Notes under the pieces: generated by a model
Told to the model about the DNA's origin: nothing
The model's input: only the letters and a program-made list of their open reading frames with translations
Databases searched by the model: none
Position numbers and translations under genes: made by a program
From: Trogon surrucura
Taxonomy: Eukaryota > Chordata > Aves > Trogoniformes > Trogonidae
Direction of reading: 5' to 3'
Assembly: GCA_020746105.1 (NCBI GenBank)
Contig: CM036618.1
Span: 125,479,191-125,543,190 of the forward strand
Length of the DNA: 64,000 nucleotides
Shown: positions 54,600 through 64,000 of the stretch, one piece after another
How the letters are laid out: every line of letters begins with the position of its first letter
How positions within the stretch are numbered: position 1 is the first letter of the stretch

Positions 54600-57297
54600 A
54601 GCTGTGATTCGCAAGTGAGAAATTGACTCTCTTTTTCTTTTTTTTTTTCCCCCTCCTTCTTAACGTGCTTTGGTAGGTGTAGAAATAGTTGGTCAGATTG
54701 TTCACTGAAGTCAAAAAAGGAGGGTTTGGGGTGGAGCAAAGGCATCAGAAGCTGTAAGGAAGCCTCAGAGCTGTCACGGTGCCTACCCCCGGTTAGGCTG
54801 TTTCCATTTTACCTCAGGACCTTCCTGGCATAGGTCAAGAATCACTTTTACACACAGGAACACAGGCGCTTACCCAAAACCAGCACGCAGCGCCTCCTGC
54901 GCTTGCCCCGGGTGAGAGGATGGAGGCTGGTGGTGCCGCGAGTGTTGGGAGCCATGGGCAGCCCCAGTGCAGCCGGCAGCAGCCACCTGGCAGGCTGGTC
55001 AGCCATTGCTCCCGGCAGGGACAGGTGCAGCTGACGCCGGGGTGGATCAGCCCCACTACTACCATCAGCTTCCGAGTTGGTACTAAAGGACACAGTGAGA
55101 GTTTGCGAGGTTTTTTTTTTAAGCCCCCAAGCTCATAGGGCATACCTCTGATAACAAGCGATCATCTTATGCGAGCTTTGCTTTTTTTAATAAGGTCCAC
55201 GCACGCAGCCAGCACACTGAGCCTCAGTAGAGCTAAACAGGGAACATCGCATCTTCCAAGCAATAACTGCATTTTTTTATTTTTTAAAAAAAAAGGCTCA
55301 AGAATAATAAAATCAGAACATCTTCAGCAACTGCGTAATTTGCAAGTGAATTTAAAAGTAGTAACAGATTATAACTGTAAAGTATATATTGCCATCAGTA
55401 GAATAGGCCTTAACATAACTCTTTCTGCTTCATAAGTCTTGCAGGCTTTACCATTACTGAAAGGACTAGCTCAAGAATTGCCAGTATAAAGCTCAGCCAC
55501 AAAGAAAACAAATTCAAGACTGCCATCAAGTATTTCACAAAGTTTCTCCCCTTTGCAACAGCTATCAGAATAGATTGTAAGGAAGGTAGTGTTGGTGTTG
55601 ATCCCCCCCCCCCCCCCAAAAAAAAAAAACCAAACCAAAACAACCATGGATGCTCAGTGCTGCATCAATGAAAGCATTACCACTCCCTGGAGAGATCTAG
55701 CACCTTATTCAAAGACCCTTTGGGCAGTGGTCTCAAGGTGTCTGTCACTTGGGGTAAGAGCCACTCTTCTGCCATGAGTGAAGGATTTTTTCAAAAAAAA
55801 AGTGCCTTCAAATACTTCCCTGATAATCAGAGAAGCAGCCTCTGTTTAAAGATAAACTTTTTTTTTCCTCAGTTATTGCAGAGAGGTATTCACATCATTA
55901 AACTGAAACGTAAGCAAGGGCTTACTACTGAGCTACGTTTACCTGCCCACAAAAGTACATCAGGATAGAAAAGTAAAAAAAAAAAATCAGATGAGGCTTG
56001 CACCTGTCTTCTAGATATTTAGCAGATACCAGTGATAGCATTAGATTACTAGCAAATATCTACATTGTTATATAGTTTAACATTTAAGGATTTTTTCCTT
56101 TTTATTTTTTTTGTAGAAGCAGGAGGAAACCCCATAACTTAAAGGACTCAAAATTTGTAGAAACTATATAGAAAAAAACCACCAAATTATGTAGGAATGA
56201 ATAGAAAGATTCACAACCCTAAAGAAACAGAACTGATTAGATATTCTTGGTTTATTTTATTTTTATTTTATTTTTTTTAAAATACACAAGAACTAGAAGT
56301 TATTTCCTTTTTGTTCCCACAAAACCATTGGGAATACTCTAACATCAGGAAGTTAGTGAAATACATTGATTTAGTGAAAGGGTGGGGTTCAATGCAAAAC
56401 TTTACATTGCAGAAATACGAGTTGTTGTAAGCTTACTTAGTGTTTTTGATTCATGAGCAAGGATGAGATCACAAAAGGAAAACAAGTTCATGCAATTCCG
56501 AGGAGTAATGTCTATTTTAAAAGTAGTTTAATATCATACCCTAAAAATGTTTAGGACAGAAAGTCAGTATGGATTTCTTTGCAGTTATTTTGTGGTTTGT
56601 TTCCTTTTTGAGAGAAAATAGACACAACATTAAAGGTTTTTAAGCTTTTCACATTTATTACAAGGTTTTAAAACCCCTCAAAGACAAATGCATATAAATG
56701 TAATAGACAGCAATAACATGACTTAAGATAGGAAAAAAAAAACCCACACATTAAAAAGAAGTTTCCTGGACATACTAGGCTATTCCTAAAGAGTTTGTTT
56801 GTTACTTAAATAGTAACTAGCAGGACTGCAAAAAGGTGCGTGCAAATGTCAGTGGCAAATTCTTCATACAATTCATTTCTAGACAATACCAAACAAAAAA
56901 TTAACACAGACATCTTTTTAAAAATCCATAAGGCTAAAAGACTTTACCTGAGAAAAGCTCTAATCAGATTAAAAATTGGTAGCAGAACCTTTTGCTCTAT
57001 AAATAGCACATCCCTGCGTTTTGTGGGTGAGACTAAGGAAATCTTTTCCAGTTGGGCTGAAATGGAGATGGGGGTTTTGAGTGTTGTTTTTTTTTTTTCC
57101 TGCTTATCATCACCCAATTAACAACCCTCCCAAGAAGCATGAGCTTAATTTAGTCAGGTTACAGCCTCCATTGCCTCTCCACAGTTGCTTCAAATTAGCA
57201 GTTTGAGGATGTAATATAAATGGGATGGATGGCCGAAATAGTTTTAGATACAAGAGTTTTGATTTTGTTTATTTTTTGTGGCATGTTTTTTTTTCAG
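54600..57297. other. upstream flank of VRK2, GC-rich shore then AT-rich DNA
   Basis: From 54840 to about 55080 a second GC-rich block continues the shore of the island. After that the sequence is AT-rich with long homopolymers, including 15 C followed by 12 A at 55603-55629. No gene is recognised. Confidence 0.65.
55603..55629. repeat. poly(C)15-poly(A)12 compound homopolymer
   Basis: A C run directly followed by an A run. Such tracts are prone to length errors in sequencing and assembly. Confidence 0.85.
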
Positions 57298-57384
57298 GAA
57301 AGTCTAATAATGATGGAAGAAATTTACCTTCAAGGTGATATAGTCACCATTACTGCTAAATTCAAGAATCCTTATAGGAGAAAG
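57298..57384 (+). other. exon-like block of unknown gene, 29 codons
   Basis: An open block flanked by a long T-rich tract ending in CAG (acceptor-like, ending 57297) and by AAAG followed by gtatgt (donor-like, from 57385). It is in phase 0 at both ends. It reads ESLIMMEEIYLQGDIVTITA and then KFKNPYRRK. The surrounding frame stays open on both sides, so this may be chance in AT-rich DNA. The product is not recognised. It lies about 2.7 kb from the CpG island, in the orientation of a divergent transcript. Confidence 0.2.
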
Positions 57385-59800
57385 GTATGTATGCTAATAA
57401 GAGTTAAAAACTATATCAGTCCTGTCTGCATACAACTCAAAATGCTGCTAAATGACTGTTATTTTATTTTATAATGGCACATCACTGTAAACATCTGAGG
57501 GCCATAGGCCCATCTCATGAAGAATCTATTCCTCATGCATCTCAGGTAGGCATCTTCTTATTATTCAGAACTATATATTAGAAGTGGTGGAAGCGGTTTT
57601 GTCTGGATGTTTGTTTTAGTGCTCCTGGTATCTTCAGGTCTTTATTTCTTTGTTTTGCTTGGTGTATGTTTATAGATAAGGCCTGAACAAAAGTGAGCTT
57701 CTTTGGAGAGTTGGTACAGGTATGGTCACTGTTGCATTACTGTAAAAGAAAAACAGCAGTTTTTAGGTTATTTTGTGGGTACTGCTAAGACCTCGGGCTA
57801 TTTTTTGTGTAAGGTAAATATAGGGCTCTAGTTCAGGGGGGCAGATATGAGCACAGATAATTCTATATAGTGAATCAAGGTTATGTGCTTGAGTACCTTT
57901 TGAATGTATGGTTCTTTTATCTAGCTATGTATTCAGGCATCTAGTCTCTCGAATTCGTAGGTGCCCAAGAGGCACTTTGAAAACTGGAAGTAAGTCTGTA
58001 AGGTACAAACTTTGAAAACTTTATCTTGATCTGTGGCTCAGAAGCAGCATCCTACTCCTTATTCTGTTTCCAGAATAAGTTCTAGAGGGGAACAAAAAAA
58101 TTATGCTGTGGTACTATGGGCTGCATTTAAAAAGCATGGTGAGATTTTCTTTAAGTGTGTAATAATAGACCTAACTATTTCTATCTCTGTCCTGAGGCTG
58201 GTTTTGTTTCTGCCTTTGTTTTAAAGCACTGTACATTAAACATTTGGTCAATTTTCCATTTATTTCAATACATTTTTCTTCCCCTTGCTCAAACTTAAGC
58301 TCAAGTACAGAAAAAATTATCCAATTCTATGAAATCTTGCACAAAACCCCTAAAATTTGCTACTGTAGGTGAACAACTTATAGCTTCTCTTACTGTTGCA
58401 TTGTGACACTCTACAAGAGCGTATTTAATACTGGCATTTTAGCACTTCCACGTTCAATTCCCCTCCTCTGCTGCAGATCTTATTGCTACTTAAAATATGA
58501 CTAAATTTACACTAGAAGTGTGTAACATCTCTGTATTAAGACTATTGGCAACAGGGCATCAAGTTTCAGAGTGCTTCCCAGTTGCTGCTGAGAAATCTAT
58601 TCATGTTTGTGCACCTGCATAGAGTCCTGTGTGCTTGTTGTGATTATTCAATTGTCACTGTGCTTACTGCCAGTTTCTTAGAAGTTTTAAAGTAATTACT
58701 TTTTGCAGTATCGAGGGATCTCCAACATCCAGGGGGCATGTTGCTCATCTCAGTCATTGTCTAGGTGCCTTGACACCCATTTTAAAGACCCTTGACTCTA
58801 TTTAGTGTGAGTGGCCCCATGATTGAGATCACATAATTACAATAATTAGGAAGCTCACCTCAGGATATTATCAGAGCAACCCACCCAAACCTAAGTCCAT
58901 ATGGTTTGAAATAGCTAATGAGTCAGTTAATGTGCTATGTCCAGGAGTAATGGACACTCAATATGGATGGCATGAAGATGTAATTTACCAATTTCCTGAC
59001 TGATTAAGGTTTTCCATGTAGAGAGTTCTTGTATTTTGCATCTCACAATAAGTTCAAAGTATTAAAAGCTTTTCCATGTTAAGCAGAGCAGAAGAAAACA
59101 ACTGAGACTTTTAAAAGGCAGGTAAGGAATTATTCCTCTTTAAAGAAAATGCCAAAAATTGGAATTCCTTGAACTTTTTTCTTAAGTATAGTTCTGCAAA
59201 CAAATTATTTGAAAAACTCTGTTAAAGCATATGAGATGAGTGGCAATAGGTGACATTTGCTTTAATACCAAATAGTCTGAACAAATGATTCTCATGCTTC
59301 TAAAGGTGCTGCTTTAGCCTCTGTCACATGCCTACCCAGTCTTGCTTTAACACTTGCCTTACTATCAATTCTATGGAAATGTGTAACCACTTCTACATCC
59401 TCAGCTAACCAGAACAGGAGATTAATACAATGAGGTCAAACCTTCTGGCAATAAAAGCACCCAAAGCCCTGAAACAGGGAAGAAGTGATGTCTGGTTTTT
59501 GAATGAGCTATAGAATCTGTCTGTCCAGTCAGGATCAGATTTCCTCTTGCCAAGTCTGTTCCTGCTGTCATGTCATTTTAATGGTTATTGGGATGACATG
59601 TTACTCCCAGTTTCTATCATTCGAATTGAAAGGCAGTGAGACCCTGGGTATGCTCCTTGTCTCTTGTATGTCAGTGCTTTTAGTTCCCACACCTTTCAGA
59701 AGAAATTATTTATGAGCACTGAAGAAAAAGTGTTTTCTTATTCATGTTTATTTACTTTCAGAAATGTGCAGAGAGATAATGTAAGTTTATTGTTGTGGGA
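57385..59800. other. non-coding flank
   Basis: AT-rich, with no recognisable gene, RNA or repeat family by eye. Confidence 0.6.
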
Positions 59801-59814
59801 ATGGATTATATTTT

Positions 59815-60010
59815 TCAGGAGAGCAGGCTGTCTAATGGTTAGAGCAGAAAAAGGGATCAGCAATGATTTTCTGTATGGGAGTAATTACTAGAATCCTAAT
59901 CCTGGCTCTGCTACTGACTGACCTGATAAGAATAATTTCTTATCGGTTTCATTTTATCCATCTGAAGCAGTTAGTGTGGCTTATTTTAAGGGACTGAGGT
60001 TCTCAGGTGA
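59815..60010 (+). mobile_element. MIR-like SINE copy
   Basis: The order of landmarks follows MIR: gctgtctaatggttagagca near the start, then gaatcctaatcctggctctg with ctactgactgacctg, then tttcattttatccatctgaag. The core match to CCTGGCTCTGCYACT is strong. Confidence 0.65.
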
Positions 60011-61929
60011 GACTTACTGTGTATGTATTACTGCTGTGGCTATTATCTGATGGTGAACCTTACCTTATCACGAGACGTGTGATGTCTCAGAACTGGTTTC
60101 CCATATAGGCAGCTCAAATGTATGTTCTTCTTTGTCATTGTTTCAAACTCTTTTTGATTCACGCTTCTTCCCTCAAAAACCAAACACATGTGGAACACAC
60201 AATTTTCATGAAGTTGAAGCTATTAGAGCCTTGCAAAGAAAATAAGTCATTTTCCTCTGCTGATATTCTCGTACTTTTTTTTTTTGCTAGATGTAAAGGT
60301 ATACACTAGTCCAAAAAGCAGGAGAAGGTTGCTAAGCTTCTGTGGTGGTTATTACTTAGACACTAGGTCTTTCAAAGGATATCTAGGAATGAAAACGAAG
60401 AAATTATAGGAATATTAGCAGTAGCACACCAGTGTTCTTGGTCTACAGGAAGCAGTGACTTTTTTTTTTTCCACTTTAGAGCAGTGTATGTGGAAAGGTT
60501 TAGAGAAACAAAAAGGAATTTGGCAAAGCACTCGGGGGAAAAGGTGCATATAATCATTTAAGTCTTTCAATTTCTGACATTATCCACATAAAGTTGTTTG
60601 AGAAGGGAAATTCATCTGTCGTAGCATTCATTATTTATGTATCGATGCTACTTTTTATGTATAAACTTAATTATGGTGATAGGATATATTAAATGTGACT
60701 CATTTTACAGCAAAATTGATTTTTTTTCCTCACCTCAGAAAAAATATTGATTTTCATGATCTTTAAATGTAGTGCAAAGGTCATTATATTAATGGCATAT
60801 TAATAGAAAGTAGTCCTGACCATGCAATATTAATATATTTGCATTGTTATTTCTCAGATCCCATCCAGAAGGAAAGAGGTAGGGTGCTGACGCCCTCCTT
60901 TCCTGGGAGAAATCGGGAAGCTGTTGCTTTTAGTGACTATTCAGAATGCTTTCAATTTCTTCTTGTGCTTTGTTTTTTTGATTTTTAAGTTTTGGTTGTT
61001 TTTTTTTTTTTTAATTAAAAACAGTGGTGAAGTGGCAAATAGATTATATAATATACCTAATAGGACAGTGATGTGTTGCTTTTCCAGCATGCCTGGGAAA
61101 GCAAGCTACTGTCCTTACCTGGTAGTGCTCCACTGCCCATTGCCATGCAGTCTGTTCCATAAGCAGAATCAGAGTTATGAAAGGAGACTAATGGGATCAT
61201 TTGATACGTTTAGATTCAGTATCTGGGCCTCTAATTCCCCCAATAATCACGGTAGTAATTTTCTTAAAAGTTGATTTTTAAAAACAGCTTATTCAAATGA
61301 GGCTTTGCCTTGCTTGTTTGACTTTTGTTTTTTCTCCTTTTTTTGCATTTGTAGTGACTTTTGAAAATCTAGGCTTAGAACTGCAGTTCTAATGGTTGAC
61401 TTAACCAAGGCAGATCTGTTGTTTTTAAAAAGTCCTCATAGAGTAATCCTGTATTGCTTTCCTATGAAATCTGCGCTATGAAGATCAGGGTTAAGAGATC
61501 ATGCACTGAAATACCATTTAAATGATACTGTGTATTTTCTGGAGGTCCTGAGAAAACAGTGCTTACTTAGACAGAGGAAGAATACTTGCATGCCTTTTAT
61601 AAATACTGTTTTATCTACTGTCTTTCTGTTTAATACATGTTTTGAGTGCCTTGTGTCAGGTGGCATAAGTCAAAAGTCCATAGTTTAGAGGCAACAAGGA
61701 ACATAAATGTGCCTAGTATGACATATTCCCATACAGAAGATACTTAAAGTTAAGAAAGTGACTTAAGCAACTGAAAATCTGGTAGCCTGACTTTGGTAGT
61801 TTGCAGCTTTAGAACTGTTTTTGAAAGAAAGAATAATAGTCCGTGATGCTACATGGAAGATGGAATAAAGTGCAATATTGCTTTGCATTGTGCCAAATTA
61901 ACTTACTATCTGTCATTGCTAAGATAACT
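60011..61929. other. non-coding flank
   Basis: AT-rich with T runs near 61000-61014. The + strand frame 60924-61274 spans this T run and has no recognised domain. Nothing else is supported. Confidence 0.6.
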
Positions 61930-62330
61930 GATTTGCTTGACAAGAGAAATATGATAGAACCAGTGTATTTGGACTTCAAGGCATTTAATGCAGAATCACA
62001 GGGAAAATGATTGATTAACCTGGAGAATGTGTAAGTGCAAATAGTGTGAAACGGTGGAGAAAGAGTAATAAACTGAAAGGGGAAATAGTGAATGACAAAA
62101 AGGTTACTAGTTTCTTAAGGATCTACCACAGCTCATGTTTAATATCCAGTATTACTAATTTCGAGAGCAACAAAGCCAAAATAGAAGTGTCTATATCGAA
62201 TTTGCAGGTGAATGAAGTTGTGAGGCACTGGATTATTGGTGTGAGAGAAACAGAACAGAATTTTATAATACAAAATTTGAGGCTATGCTTTTTGAGACTG
62301 CTGGTCTGGAGGAAAAAGATGTGAAGATGT
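61930..62330 (+). mobile_element. ancient CR1/L3-type LINE ORF2 remnant
   Basis: The line gtatttggacttcaaggcat, followed at the expected distance by ctggagaatgtg, aaacggtggagaaagag, aactgaaaggggaaatag, aaggttactagtttc and finally atcgaatttgcaggtgaatg, follows the coding region of sauropsid CR1/L3 reverse transcriptase. The frame is broken by stops and indels. It explains the open frame 62046-62324, which is not a gene. Confidence 0.6.
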
Positions 62331-64000
62331 GTTGGGTATACTTTCATCCCTTGCACAGGAGAAAAGAACTTCTGAGTTCTGCAATAATTTTCTCCGTAGG
62401 ATTTCTAGGGAAAAAAAAAAAAAGATATATTTCGACCCATTTTAGCACCATTATTAGTTTTGCACTTGCTAAGTGCTGGATACAATACAACACAATAATG
62501 GTTATGCACTGTTTGTGTAAATTAAGACAATGGCATTTAGTGTTTCAGTAACATCCTGAGCTCAGTTTGTCCCAAAAGTTTGAGGGAAAATTGGACCTCT
62601 TATTGACTTAATTTTGATGCAAATGTAACTTTTTGCATTTTTCTGTGACTTTAAAAATCAGTAACTACATTTATATATTGGGAATATGAACAGAAGCAGT
62701 TAATGTATATTACTGTGTACATAATATACCACATATGGTACTGTTAATTTGCTTGTTTGTCTGTCTGCTCTTTGCGTATCTGCTTCTGTGTGTGATATTT
62801 TATTGGGGCACATATGATTTGATGAAGCTGATTGCCTGCTGTGATATTTATCCTATATGAATTCTACATTAAATGACAAATTTTAGACCCATCAGAGACA
62901 GAAGACTAAGTCCATCCATTGAATTCCTATTTGTTTTATTACTTTCTAATGAATTCTCTACTACAGCAGGTGTCAAATCATATCTGTTGTTTTGCAATCG
63001 AGTATGAATAGAAGATGTATTGCTATTGCAAATGAATCTAATATGAATCTAATGAGCAGTAATGAGCAACTGTTTTGTCATTATTGAGGCAACCACTGTG
63101 ATGCTAATAAACTCTCATTTCTGCTCTTTAGAAAAAAAGCACTGACCAGGATTTATAACATGGCCTTAATGTCCCAAAAGCCTGAGGCAAAAGAGAAAAG
63201 TGGAAACCCTAAACTGAGCATAATTTAGTTATTTTCTATGTGGCAGGCTTCTTCTTTTCTCTTATTAAACTAAACCTCCTTTAAGACTTTCAAGCTTGTC
63301 TTACATTTGAAAGGAAAAAGATGAAGAATGTCTATTAAAGGAACATAAAGTTAAGATGGGCATTCTGCCTTAATTTTCTTTAATCTAAGTATACTAATTC
63401 TATACTTCTACACTTGACAGTGGTTTTATAATAATAAAGTCAACTATGTGCAACTGTTTTTGAAGTCAGGGACTTTAAAAGTAACAGGCCATTAAATCAA
63501 AATACAACTACAATATATTTTGGGGGGGAAATAGCACAACTGCCTTAATTGAAACTTCTTTTTTTTATTTTTGAATTTGTTTTCACCGTCTGTAGGTCAT
63601 AACACTGCTGAATAACTGAAGATAACTTTGACACAATAGCACCACTTAGCTTACTACAAAACTGATATGTAAAGAAGTTTTGACTCCTGTGTGGCTCTGC
63701 TTTTTTCAAGTATAAATAATACATAGAGCTATGTAAAAGGGACAGCTGGGTACACGGTTCTTAGAAGTGGAGCAGAGGAAAACCAGTCAGCACTGCTTTT
63801 CTAAAAGTTAAGTACCATACTTCCATCAAAACATAATGCTTCTGTGTATATGGTCTTCATGGACTCATCTCTCTGTGCAGTAAAGTTAGATGCACTGCAG
63901 AGATTCATTTCAGTATTTGATTTGGAGGTTTGAACTATTCTGTATAGGGTACAGCTGTTTGGTTTACTACAGTACACTTCATACTTGCTTTAACTGCTGA
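62331..64000. other. non-coding flank to window end
   Basis: AT-rich. A 13-base A run lies near 62410-62422. No gene or clear repeat is recognised. Confidence 0.6.

Noticed and set aside
53927-54626. Long + strand open frames of 226 and 197 codons across the CpG island
   Set aside because: Pro/Arg/Gly-rich low-complexity translations in several frames on both strands, as expected from a GC-rich island where stop codons are rare. No domain and no conserved start.
62046-62324. + strand frame of 92 codons
   Set aside because: Falls inside the decayed CR1/L3 LINE. The frame is not the element's coding frame throughout.

Overview
The window is vertebrate nuclear DNA: AT-rich, mostly intron, with small exons bounded by GT/AG splice sites, one strong CpG island, and a sparse set of interspersed repeats. 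Recognisable CR1 LINE remnants, ancient MIR-like pieces, no Alu or L1, and a compact layout point to a sauropsid, most likely a bird. I cannot name the species.

Two protein genes are present, placed tail to tail. The left part carries the 3' half of FANCL on the + strand: 7 coding exons at 5785-10303, encoding the last 195 residues. It covers the end of the UBC-like substrate domain and the whole C4HC3 RING. Earlier FANCL exons lie left of the window. Most of the rest is VRK2 on the - strand. All 13 coding exons can be placed, from the start codon at 53848 to the stop at 10358, and all phases agree. They give a predicted 547-residue kinase with a C-terminal membrane anchor. The human genes are also tail-to-tail neighbours. 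FANCL acts in interstrand crosslink repair as the E3 ligase for FANCD2 and FANCI. VRK2 is a membrane-anchored Ser/Thr kinase. Their adjacency looks like old synteny, not a shared pathway.

Layout: 1-5784, FANCL intron with conserved-element candidates. 5785-10303, FANCL exons. 10060-10920, the two 3' ends overlap: the FANCL 3' UTR runs antisense across the last VRK2 coding exon. 10601-53712, VRK2 introns and exons, with CR1, MIR-like and MITE-like remnants, a small CpG-rich promoter-like patch near 26.5-26.85 kb, and several hairpins. 53930-54560, the CpG-island promoter of VRK2, with a GC-rich shore to about 55.1 kb. 54.6-64 kb, upstream flank with no recognised gene, one exon-like block at 57298-57384, and ancient LINE and SINE remnants.

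The most notable observation is a tandem duplication of a phase-0 exon in the variable C-terminal linker of VRK2 (13734-13907 and 13214-13393). The second copy seems to have moved its splice acceptor by 3 bases. I did not find a novel multi-gene system here, and the other leads are modest.
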